From: GCA-002733465 sp965230525
GTDB lineage: Bacteria; Pseudomonadota; Gammaproteobacteria; Enterobacterales; Kangiellaceae
NCBI GenBank assembly: GCA_965230525.1
Contig: OZ246008.1
Location: 1,054,001 to 1,118,000, forward strand
Reading direction: 5' to 3'
Length of the DNA stretch: 64,000 nucleotides
Shown here: positions 54,194-61,688 of the stretch, one piece after another
How positions within the stretch are numbered: the first letter of the stretch is position 1
Layout of the letters: the number at the start of each line of letters is the position of its first letter
Notes under the pieces: generated by a model
Databases searched by the model: none
The model's input: the letters and a program-made list of their open reading frames with translations, nothing else
What the model was told of the DNA's origin: nothing
Position numbers and translations under genes: made by a program

Positions 54194-54204
54194 AGCAACC
54201 TTAA

Positions 54205-55530
54205 ATGAACACAGCTTGGTCTATTGAGTTTTCTCGAATTCTGGTCACCCTTGTTTCCACGCTTCTATTTGGCTTCGTGTCCGACTACTGGGTCCTGTCA
54301 GTGGTTTTACATAGTGCTATCTATATTGGTTGGAACGTTTACCAACTCAGAATTTTTGAACGTTGGATTCGTAAAGGTGCTCCGGCATCAAGTGCCCCGG
54401 ACTCATCGGGGGTTTGGGAACTCATTGTTCAACATATCTATCGTACACAAAAATCCAATAAAGATAGAAAAAAACATTTATCCAAAGTTGCTGGACACTA
54501 TCACGCGGTGATGTCGGCTCTTCCCGATGCGACGGTTGTATTAAACGATAATTTAGAAATTGAATGGGCTAACAAAACATCGCAAGTCATTCTGGGGATT
54601 GACCCTAATATCGATTCGGGGCACAAACTAAGTAATATTGTTCGAGACACCGTGATGCTCGAACTACTGGAGTCTGACCTACCTGAACAAGAAATTGAAA
54701 TGATCTCGCCCGTTGATCCAACAAAACATCTAATCGTTACTAAAATTAAATATGGTCAAGGAAAAACGCTCTTAACCGCAAGAGATATAAGTCAACGAAT
54801 TGCACTGCAAAAATTACGCAAGGCATTTATTGCAAATGCGTCTCACGAACTACGCACGCCACTGACGGTCATTTCCGGCTACTTGGAAATGCTTGATAGC
54901 GATGATGAGCTCCCCCCATCGATGAGTAAAATTGTCAACAACGCTCATTTACAAGCGGTTCGTATGGATCAAATCTTAAATGATCTACTGATCCTTTCTA
55001 AGTTAGAAGAAAAAGGATACTCAGAAAATAGCGGTGAAACAGTGGCAGTTCCAGCATTGTTAAAACGGCTGGTGTCTGACTTTGAAAAAACCAAGGCGCG
55101 TGACACCCACCGGTTCGAATTGATAGTCGATGAAACACTATTTATCAAAGTCGTCGAAACAGAATTTTATAGTCTTTGTCAAAACTTATTGAGTAATGCA
55201 GTAAAGTATTCGCCTTCTGGGTCGACTGTAAGAGTTTGCTGGTCATTAGCTGACGATGGCAAAGCGTGCTTAAAAGTGATCGACAATGGTGAAGGCATAG
55301 CACAAGAGCATTTGTCGAGATTAACCGAACGATTTTATCGCGTGAGCACAACTCGAACGAGAAAAGTCAATGGAACGGGCTTAGGCTTATCCATTGTTAA
55401 ACACATTTTGGACAACTACGGCGGGTACCTAGATATTCAAAGTGAGCTAAGTGTTGGCTCAACTTTTAGCGCCTGTTTCCCTAACTTTAGAGTGGAGAAT
55501 AAAAGCCAATCTGATTCCAGTTCGGATTAA
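54205..55530 (+). CDS. phoR: Phosphate-regulon sensor kinase PhoR
   Basis: A 441-residue kinase with two short N-terminal membrane helices (about 10-50) and almost no periplasmic loop, a PAS domain (about 95-195), HisKA with the phospho-acceptor His in NASHELRTPLTVISG, and HATPase with N box (LLSNAVKYS) and G boxes (DNGEGIA, GTGLGLSIV). This layout is that of PhoR, which senses phosphate status through the Pst/PhoU system. No pst or phoU genes are in the window. Starts 11 bp after phoB. Confidence 0.93.
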   Translation: MNTAWSIEFSRILVTLVSTLLFGFVSDYWVLSVVLHSAIYIGWNVYQLRIFERWIRKGAPASSAPDSSGVWELIVQHIYRTQKSNKDRKKHLSKVAGHYHAVMSALPDATVVLNDNLEIEWANKTSQVILGIDPNIDSGHKLSNIVRDTVMLELLESDLPEQEIEMISPVDPTKHLIVTKIKYGQGKTLLTARDISQRIALQKLRKAFIANASHELRTPLTVISGYLEMLDSDDELPPSMSKIVNNAHLQAVRMDQILNDLLILSKLEEKGYSENSGETVAVPALLKRLVSDFEKTKARDTHRFELIVDETLFIKVVETEFYSLCQNLLSNAVKYSPSGSTVRVCWSLADDGKACLKVIDNGEGIAQEHLSRLTERFYRVSTTRTRKVNGTGLGLSIVKHILDNYGGYLDIQSELSVGSTFSACFPNFRVENKSQSDSSSD

Positions 55531-55550
55531 TTGGCTTAAAAATACAAAAT

Positions 55551-55807
55551 ATGAATTTAAAAAAAACATTGGTTTACTCTTGAACGTCATTTTTGGCCTT
55601 CTCATTTTACTTTAAATTCCGCGTCAATTAAGTGCGCTTGATGAAGGTGGCATGGCCTACTTTATCGGTCGAATTCTGGGTGGAAACTTCTTTAGTATTA
55701 TTGCGGTTATGGTCGGTATGTTGTTTTATAAAGTAGGCAAGTCTGATTTAGAATTATCACAAAACACTTCTGAAGAATCTTTTAGCGACATCACCAAAAA
55801 AAGCTAA
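55551..55807 (+). pseudogene. Small two-helix membrane protein gene with two lesions (or 51-residue ORF)
   Basis: From ATG 55551 the frame begins MNLKK and then hits an A8 run. With nine A residues it would continue NIGLLLNVIFGLLILL, a membrane helix, until an in-frame TAA (55612-55614); the same frame then runs IPRQLSALDEGG and into an intact ORF from ATG 55652 (AAGGTGG upstream) ending at 55807, with a second helix (FFSIIAVMVGMLFY). I read this as a gene of about 85 codons with a frameshift and a stop. The 51-residue 3' part may still be translated. Confidence 0.5.
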
Positions 55808-55833
55808 ACACTGATTATTGCAACCTCATTTTG

Positions 55834-56295
55834 CTACAACTGATTCCTTTCTGCCGAGTAGGCTTGATAATCAGGTACTCGATACTGATAAGTTTCGGTA
55901 AGCAGCGGAGAGCTAATCAAATAATCGGCACTGCTAGGATTACAGGCAACCGGAATATTCCAAACGGCGGCAATGCGTAATAATGCTTTAACATCGGGGT
56001 CATGAGGCATTGATGCCAACGGGTCCCAAAAAAATATCAGCATATCAATTTGCTGCTCCGCAATTCGCGCTCCAATTTGTTGATCGCCACCGAGTGGACC
56101 ACTGAGCAGCGGGGTAATATCGAGCCCCGTTGATTTAGCAATACTGTTAGCGGTTGTGCCTGTTGCAAAAATTTGCTGCTTGGCGAGCAGATCAATATGT
56201 TTGTTACACCAATGAGATAGCTCATCTTTCATATGATCGTGAGCAACCAATGCAATCTTTTTGGTTGTCGGCGCATTTAATTTTGTATATTTCAT
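55834..56295 (-). CDS. mgsA: Methylglyoxal synthase
   Basis: A 153-residue enzyme matching MgsA over its whole length: KIALVAHDHMKDEL, ATGTTANSI (phosphate binding), SGPLGGDQQIG with the catalytic Asp, DPLASMPHDPDV with the catalytic His, and IPVACNPSSADY. It turns dihydroxyacetone phosphate into methylglyoxal, an overflow route when phosphate is scarce. Convergent with phoBR, which is a suggestive neighbour for a phosphate-inhibited enzyme, though the link is only by proximity. Confidence 0.95.
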   Translation of the reverse strand: MKYTKLNAPTTKKIALVAHDHMKDELSHWCNKHIDLLAKQQIFATGTTANSIAKSTGLDITPLLSGPLGGDQQIGARIAEQQIDMLIFFWDPLASMPHDPDVKALLRIAAVWNIPVACNPSSADYLISSPLLTETYQYRVPDYQAYSAERNQL

Positions 56296-56496
56296 TTTAT
56301 TCGCTCTTGTCTATTTACTTTGAGTATAGCCCTTGGAGTATAGCGAGTCAGCTACTGATGTAAAAGGCTCAAAGGTTAATAAAGCACCATACCAAATTGT
56401 TCTATCGCTCGTCATCATTATGAAAGAAAACTGACATAAATTGGTTATAGAAATTAATTAAATTAATAGTTCTTAGTGACCAAGGGGGCAGTGAGC

Positions 56497-56601
56497 ATGC
56501 CGAAACAAAAAATTTCATTCAGTGATTCTTTAATGTTTATCATTGTGATGTTTAGCTTGTTTTTTATAACCGACAGCATTGCAACAGCGGCTTGTTTATA
56601 G
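56497..56601 (+). CDS. Possible 34-residue membrane peptide
   Basis: ATG 56497 to TAG 56601 encodes a peptide with one hydrophobic helix (LMFIIVMFSLFFI) and a short tail. AAGGGGG lies at 56483-56489 in a favourable position (8 bp from the ATG, with an in-frame GTG at 56491). It is the only coding signal in the 420-bp gap 56296-56714. No homology known to me; it could be chance. Confidence 0.4.
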   Translation: MPKQKISFSDSLMFIIVMFSLFFITDSIATAACL

Positions 56602-56714
56602 TCAGATTAAAAACTAAGTTGCTTCTGTGAAGAACTGAATCATCATCGAAGTTCTTTTAAGAACGGCGTTAAGTCGACCCTATTCAAGGTTGATAGTGTT
56701 AAAAACTTGTTCAA

Positions 56715-57584
56715 ATGTGCACATGGCTTTATCCTAAGCGGATGAAGCTGATCCCCATTTTATTACAAATCGAGAAAGAGTTTGTTTCCGGGCAATTTAA
56801 TATTCCCGCGTTACCAACCATTGCGTTAAAAGTAAAACAGGCCGTACAAGATCCTAATATGGATATGGCAAAGCTGGGCGCGGTGGTCAGTCTTGATCCG
56901 CCCTTTACCGCTTTTTTAATCAACATCGCAAACTCGCCACTGTTTAGAGGGGTAGCGACCATAGATTCACTGCCTAATGCAATTGGCAGAATTGGTTTAG
57001 AGTCGACTCGAAACTCTGCAATGATTTTTGCGGTGCGCTCCTTGTTAAGGACCCGCGATCCCTTGTGCAAAAAATTACTAACCCTTGCTTGGACTCAATC
57101 TAGGCAGGTGGCTGCATTATCGTTTGTGATTGCACAACACACTAAGAGCGTTGATCCTAACCGAGCATTAATTGCGGGTATGTTCCACAATGTAGGCATG
57201 ATCCCATTGTTGGTTAAGCTCGCTCAGCAAAAACATCAACAACAAGACATCATGCAGAATTGGTCAAAAATAACTCACACAGCCAAGAATATAGGCGCTC
57301 GGGTACTTGCCCATTGGGGCTTGGAGTCTGATCTGATCGCCGTTGCAAAAGGTGCGAGAGAGTGGACAACCAGTCACGATGAGCCATTAGTTGATTTAGT
57401 CAATCTGGCGATTTGGCACAATCATCTTGGCAAGCCTGAATTTAAAGCTTTGCCAAAGCTAAATGAATTAGCCTATTTTCAGAACCATCCACTGTTAGAA
57501 ACCGATGCGAGTGAAAGTTTGCTCTTTATTAAGCAAGCCAAGCAAGAACTCGATAAGATGGTACAAGCACTTAATCGAGGGTAG
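56715..57584 (+). CDS. HDOD-domain protein
   Basis: A 289-residue protein. Residues about 25-215 are an HDOD domain (IPALPTIALKVKQAVQDPNM, LIAGMFHNVGMIPLL with the degenerate metal site, and WGLESDLIAVAKGARE). HDOD proteins act in signalling, often next to cyclic-di-GMP or two-component proteins, without hydrolase activity. No output domain is attached. The start at 56715 is uncertain; the ATG at 56742 is also possible. It lies alone on the plus strand before bluB. Confidence 0.82.
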   Translation: MCTWLYPKRMKLIPILLQIEKEFVSGQFNIPALPTIALKVKQAVQDPNMDMAKLGAVVSLDPPFTAFLINIANSPLFRGVATIDSLPNAIGRIGLESTRNSAMIFAVRSLLRTRDPLCKKLLTLAWTQSRQVAALSFVIAQHTKSVDPNRALIAGMFHNVGMIPLLVKLAQQKHQQQDIMQNWSKITHTAKNIGARVLAHWGLESDLIAVAKGAREWTTSHDEPLVDLVNLAIWHNHLGKPEFKALPKLNELAYFQNHPLLETDASESLLFIKQAKQELDKMVQALNRG

Positions 57585-57652
57585 TCACTTAAGCACTCTC
57601 GATCTAATGAACGAGCCACAAATTCACCAATAGCTAACACGATTAAGGCCCC

Positions 57653-58303
57653 ATGAATAATAAACAATTTTCTGAACAAGAACGCCAAACTCTTGAAGAA
57701 ATTATGAGCCATCGACGCGATGTTCGAGGCAATAATTTCCAGACAAGGGAGCTACCCGATGATGTGTTTAATTCTATTTTGCAAGCGGCTGCATTGGCCC
57801 CATCGGTCGGATTTTCGCAGCCATGGGATTTTGTGGTAATTAAAGAGCAGGCTATCAAGCAAAAGGTGGCTAATATTTTCGCCATTGAAAATCAAAAGGC
57901 GGAGTCACTTTTTGATGACGATAAGAAAAAACTTTATTCTAAATTGAAACTAGAAGGCATCTTAGAAGCGCCCATTAATCTAGCGGTTTTTTACAAACCA
58001 TCCGAAAAGCCTGTGTTAGGGCAAACCTCGATGACTGAAATGGGTGAATACAGTGTCGCTTGTGCAGTCCAAAATATGTGGTTGATGGCGCGCAGTCTAA
58101 ATGTTGGAATAGGCTGGGTGAGCATCCTCCAGCCGGAAGCGGTAAAAGAACTGGTGAAAGCACCTAGTCACTATAAGTTAGTGGCCTATTTGTGCATTGG
58201 TTACGTCAAGACGTTTTATGATACACCCGAATTAGAGCGACTGCAGTGGGAAAAACGAAAGTCCATCCAACAGGCGGTTCACTTAAATTCCTTTGATAAT
58301 TAA
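57653..58303 (+). CDS. bluB: 5,6-dimethylbenzimidazole synthase BluB
   Basis: A 216-residue nitroreductase-fold protein with BluB features: RRDVRGNNF near residue 22, APSVGFSQPWDFV near 48 (flavin binding), GIGWVSILQP and CIGYVKTFYDTPELERLQW at the C-terminus. BluB cannibalises FMNH2 with oxygen to make the lower ligand of vitamin B12. No other cobalamin gene is nearby, so it may complete salvage of cobamides taken from outside. Confidence 0.88.
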   Translation: MNNKQFSEQERQTLEEIMSHRRDVRGNNFQTRELPDDVFNSILQAAALAPSVGFSQPWDFVVIKEQAIKQKVANIFAIENQKAESLFDDDKKKLYSKLKLEGILEAPINLAVFYKPSEKPVLGQTSMTEMGEYSVACAVQNMWLMARSLNVGIGWVSILQPEAVKELVKAPSHYKLVAYLCIGYVKTFYDTPELERLQWEKRKSIQQAVHLNSFDN

Positions 58304-58393
58304 ATAATGAGCGATTGCTCACTTGTCACCGCTTGATATATGACTCGTTACTGCTTGGAATTGCAGCCGATCGTTAAAAAATTTGATTAACCG

Positions 58394-58422
58394 CTTGAAA
58401 AATTTATCACGGATCCCCAGAT
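58394..58422 (+). promoter_or_regulatory. Sigma-32 heat-shock promoter of ibpA
   Basis: CTTGAAA at 58394-58400 and CCCCAGAT at 58415-58422, separated by 14 bp, match the sigma-32 consensus (CTTGAAA, N11-15, CCCCATTT). The start site would be near 58429, giving an untranslated leader of about 75 nt. Confidence 0.85.
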
Positions 58423-58429
58423 CTTTGCA

Positions 58430-58502
58430 CGAGTAGGAATTCAATAACCAACTCGGAATTAATTGCTTTTATTTATTATCTTGCTTGCACTGGAGGTATA
58501 TT
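58430..58502 (+). promoter_or_regulatory. Possible ROSE-type RNA thermometer
   Basis: The leader has a hairpin (CGAGT 58430-58434 with ACTCG 58451-58455) and, next to the ribosome-binding site GGAGG (58492-58496), the ROSE-like motif TTGCT at 58481-58485, which can pair imperfectly with it. E. coli ibpA has such an element; here the match is by motif and position only. Confidence 0.45.
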
Positions 58503-58985
58503 ATGAACTCAGTTGATTTAGGTCCCTTTTATCGTAGCAGTGTCGGATTTGACCGACTCGCTTCATTAATCGATAACGCGTTAACTTCAGATAAGAACAC
58601 GCAAAATTACCCACCCTACAACATCGAAATGCTCGATGAAAATCGTTATGCCATCACCCTTGCACTTGCAGGGTACTCGGAAGACGAGTTAGAGATCCAA
58701 GTTGAAAAAGGCGTTTTAACTGTTCGTGGTGAAAAGCAAAGCGATGAGAATAGTCAATTTCTCTATCATGGCATTTCATTTGGCACTTTTGAGCGAAAGT
58801 TTAACCTCGCAGAATACGTTGAAGTCAGCAATGCAAACTTAACTAACGGTTTGCTTACTATTAGCTTGATTCGAGAAATTCCTGAAGCCATGAAGCCGAA
58901 GAAAATTTCCATTAATAAAGGCGGAAACGTGCTCGAACACAAAGCAGAAGAAAAAGACAAATCCAAGCGAGAGAAAGCCGCTTAA
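58503..58985 (+). CDS. ibpA: Small heat-shock protein IbpA
   Basis: A 160-residue Hsp20. The N-terminus DLGPFYRSSVGFDRL is almost that of E. coli IbpA, and the alpha-crystallin domain (about 38-135) ends with GLLTISLIREIPE. The C-terminal KKISI provides the I-x-I-type oligomerisation motif. A basic, charged tail (EEKDKSKREK) is an extension. It binds unfolding proteins for later refolding by DnaK and ClpB. ATG 58503 with GGAGG at 58492; sigma-32 promoter upstream and a strong terminator downstream. Confidence 0.94.
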   Translation: MNSVDLGPFYRSSVGFDRLASLIDNALTSDKNTQNYPPYNIEMLDENRYAITLALAGYSEDELEIQVEKGVLTVRGEKQSDENSQFLYHGISFGTFERKFNLAEYVEVSNANLTNGLLTISLIREIPEAMKPKKISINKGGNVLEHKAEEKDKSKREKAA

Positions 58986-58991
58986 ATCATC

Positions 58992-59027
58992 TTGGAGGCG
59001 TCGTTAGTGCGCCTCCAATTTTTATTT
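58992..59027 (+). terminator. Rho-independent terminator of ibpA
   Basis: TTGGAGGCG at 58992-59000 pairs with CGCCTCCAA at 59010-59018 around a 9-nt loop and is followed by TTTTTATTT. It starts 7 bp after the ibpA stop. Confidence 0.85.
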
Positions 59028-59145
59028 CTTGAACAAATGTGGGGCATTTTTTTGCCACAGCTTCAATCGCTTTGTCGTTTGCTAGGCACACTCGCTGAAC
59101 CATTTTTTATACTGAATTTTAAGTCATAATTTAAGGAGTATAGAG

Positions 59146-60510
59146 GTGAACTCTAAATACAAAATAATACTAGCCGCAATTCTATTGTTATTAGTGCTTC
59201 CGGCCCATACAGCGTTGCCTCGTACTACAATTGACGGCGAGGCGTTTCCGACGCTTGCTCCAATGATAGAGCAAGTACATCCTGCGGTAGTCAATATTTC
59301 GACCTATTCAAGTCAACGAAACAGCTACAATCCATTGTTTAACGACCCATTTTTTAGACGTTTTTTTAATCTTCCCGATCAAGAGCAACTTGAGCGGCAG
59401 CCAAAGCGTCGACAACGCAGTGCCGGTTCGGGCGTGATTGTTGACAGCTCTAAGGGGATTGTCATGACAAATCATCATGTGATTAAAGGTGCTGATGAAG
59501 TGCTGGTTTCACTGGCGGATGGTCGAAGTTTTGATGCCAAGGTACTAGGTGAAGATGCCGATCTCGACATTGCAATCTTAGAAATTGAAGCTGACGATTT
59601 AACTGAAGTTAAAATTGCCGATTCTAACCAAATTCGTGTGGGTGACTTTGTTGTTGCCATCGGTAATCCATTTGGTTTAGGGCAAACAGTAACCACTGGA
59701 ATCGTTAGCGCCTTGGGACGAACCGGATTAGGCATTGAAGGCTATGAAAACTTTATTCAAACCGATGCTTCAATAAACCCTGGTAATTCTGGCGGTGCAT
59801 TAGTTAATTTAAAAGGTGAGTTAGTGGGGATTAACACCGCTATCATTGCGCCGTCCGGTGGCAATGTGGGAATAGGTTTTGCTATTCCGTCCAATATGGC
59901 GAAGGCCAGTATGCGGCAAATTCTTGAGCACGGAAAAGTAAACCGCGGTCAAATTGGAATTAGTATTCAAAATATAACGCCTGATCTTCGTAAAGCATTT
60001 GAGCTTGAAAATGGCCAAGGCGGGGTCTTGATAGCGAATGTTTTAGAAGATTCGCCAGCAGAAAAAGCCAAGCTTAAGTCGGGCGACATTATTATTGAAG
60101 TCGATGGCAAGCCGACTAATTCAGCCGGGCAACTTCGCAGCCAAATTGGCATGAAATCGATCGGAGAAAAAGTGCAACTGACCATACTGAGAGATGGCGA
60201 CAAGAAGAAAGTAAAGGTTAAGGTCGGTGATCCTGAGTCGTTTGCCAGCTTGCCTGGAAGATTACCGGAATTACTCGAAGGCGTGCAGCTACAAGAAACG
60301 GATAATAATCAGGGTGTATTAGTGGCCAACCTTTCTAATTCTTCACCGGCGGCGTATAGCGGTCTACGTCGAGGGGATGTGATTGTCGGCGCTAATAAAC
60401 GTCGAGTGACTGATATTAAGTCGTTAGAAAAAGCCTTATCTCGTAATCAGTCGAACATTTTGCTTCAGGTTAATCGTCGAGGCGGTTCGTTGTTTATTGT
60501 TATTCGATAG
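59146..60510 (+). CDS. degQ: DegQ/DegP-type periplasmic serine protease
   Basis: A 454-residue HtrA protease with signal peptide (about 1-24). The catalytic triad is His in MTNHHVIKG (about 108), Asp in DADLDIAILE (about 138) and Ser in NPGNSGGALV (about 212). Two PDZ domains follow (about 260-350 and 375-450). The absence of a long Q-linker loop and the length fit DegQ better than DegP. GTG start at 59146 with AAGGAG upstream. It degrades or holds misfolded envelope proteins. Next to ibpA, another stress gene, but separately terminated. Confidence 0.9.
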   Translation: MNSKYKIILAAILLLLVLPAHTALPRTTIDGEAFPTLAPMIEQVHPAVVNISTYSSQRNSYNPLFNDPFFRRFFNLPDQEQLERQPKRRQRSAGSGVIVDSSKGIVMTNHHVIKGADEVLVSLADGRSFDAKVLGEDADLDIAILEIEADDLTEVKIADSNQIRVGDFVVAIGNPFGLGQTVTTGIVSALGRTGLGIEGYENFIQTDASINPGNSGGALVNLKGELVGINTAIIAPSGGNVGIGFAIPSNMAKASMRQILEHGKVNRGQIGISIQNITPDLRKAFELENGQGGVLIANVLEDSPAEKAKLKSGDIIIEVDGKPTNSAGQLRSQIGMKSIGEKVQLTILRDGDKKKVKVKVGDPESFASLPGRLPELLEGVQLQETDNNQGVLVANLSNSSPAAYSGLRRGDVIVGANKRRVTDIKSLEKALSRNQSNILLQVNRRGGSLFIVIR

Positions 60511-60547
60511 GTGATGGTCTAACGTCAGAAAACAGCCTAGCGCAAAA

Positions 60548-60572
60548 TTGTCGGCTAAAGACTAACCGACAA
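60548..60572 (-). terminator. Possible bidirectional hairpin between degQ and the ACT gene
   Basis: TTGTCGG at 60548-60554 and CCGACAA at 60566-60572 pair around 11 nt. On the minus strand it is followed by AATTTTG, a short T tract. It lies in the convergent gap between degQ and the ACT-domain gene. Confidence 0.35.
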
Positions 60573-60681
60573 GAATCAGTAGCAGGCAAATAGTGAAGCT
60601 AGTGACAATTTGTTGATTTAGAAGATTCGAATAAACACCTTGTCGCTAGCTTACCGATACGACTACTGGCAACAATTTAAA

Positions 60682-61083
60682 TCAATCGTTGCTTTGCAGT
60701 TCTTGCAATGCCGTCAATGCTTTATCAGCAACTTCCGATTGAACAAAGATATGATCGTGAAAGTAACCCGCCACAACGTTGGCACTTAGGTCATGCTCTG
60801 CAAGCTTGTTGGCAAAAGCAGCGGTTAAACCAACGGCTTGTAAACTTGAATGAACGGTTAATGTGATTTGCTGATAAGTCTGCTGGTATTTTATGTTTTG
60901 CTGGTCGGCTTGGTATTGTTCGAGAAATAAGGTTAATCCTTCCTTTTCCATGCAAGTTGCTATGGGTTTCAGATCTGCGAAATCCGCTAGCTCACCTTGG
61001 ACAGAACAAATCACATACTGTTTTGGATTGAGTACTGGATCTATCGACTTCAGTAATTGTGCAAGGTTTTCAATGCCAGCCAT
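60682..61083 (-). CDS. ACT-domain protein
   Basis: A 133-residue protein with two ACT-like halves (IENLAQLLKSIDPVLNP ... YVICSVQG; ITLTVHSSLQAVGLTAAFANKLAEHDLSANVVAGYFHDHIFV). Such small double-ACT proteins bind amino acids as sensors; no enzyme is attached. The ATG at 61083 is chosen because the longer frame overlaps the lipoprotein gene. Cotranscription with the upstream lipoprotein gene (44 bp) is likely. Confidence 0.8.
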   Translation of the reverse strand: MAGIENLAQLLKSIDPVLNPKQYVICSVQGELADFADLKPIATCMEKEGLTLFLEQYQADQQNIKYQQTYQQITLTVHSSLQAVGLTAAFANKLAEHDLSANVVAGYFHDHIFVQSEVADKALTALQELQSND

Positions 61084-61127
61084 TAATTTTAACTCTTTAA
61101 AGTGGTAGCAGTTGCCTACTGATAAGA

Positions 61128-61412
61128 CTACTGACCCGCCTGTGATTGACGAATATAGTAGCGAGCATCTTTCGCATGCTCGACACAATTGTCAAAGTTT
61201 TCGACAGTTTGCATCGACTTGGCAAGCGTGATCAATCCCACCGCTTTAGAATAACTAACCGTACCAGAAAAACCTTCCGATTTAGCCAAGTTAAGCTCTT
61301 TCCAGGCTAAATCCACTTGCGTTGCACATGCCGAGCGATAGTTAGCTTTTCCCGCACAGCCGCTGACAATCAGCACGGATAAAACCAATAAAAAGTGATG
61401 TGGTTTGTTCAT
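61128..61412 (-). CDS. Small lipoprotein of unknown function
   Basis: A 94-residue protein with lipobox VSGC (Cys about 19). The mature part is helical with two more cysteines (ACATQ and DNCVEHA) and an amphipathic pattern like a single TPR-type hairpin (SYSKAVGLITLAKSMQTVENFDNC). Family not recognised by name. Probably outer-membrane anchored; starts the unit with the ACT gene. Confidence 0.7.
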   Translation of the reverse strand: MNKPHHFLLVLSVLIVSGCAGKANYRSACATQVDLAWKELNLAKSEGFSGTVSYSKAVGLITLAKSMQTVENFDNCVEHAKDARYYIRQSQAGQ

Positions 61413-61578
61413 GATAAAGACAATGGTTAGTGATTAACTAATAATGACTATAACAATGGATTAGAGGGGCTTCAAGACGATTAAGTGGTTTAGTCTTTTA
61501 TTTAATCAACAAATTAATATATATTGGTGGTTTAATCATAAAAAGCTGAGAATTAGTTTAAACAAAGACTATTGATTG

Positions 61579-61672
61579 GATACCGCATCAACGGACACCA
61601 TATTAATTAGATGCAATACTAATTTGATACAATATTAATCAGATACAACATCAATCGGATACTACATTAATC
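61579..61672. repeat. Six degenerate copies of a 16-bp tandem repeat
   Basis: Units begin at 61579, 61594, 61610, 61626, 61642 and 61658, with consensus GATACAATATTAATCA (first and last 15 bp). The array ends 16 bp before the start codon of the S9 peptidase gene and so lies in its promoter or leader. It could be a regulator-binding array or a product of slippage. Confidence 0.85.
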
Positions 61673-61688
61673 GATCAGGAAGAACCCA

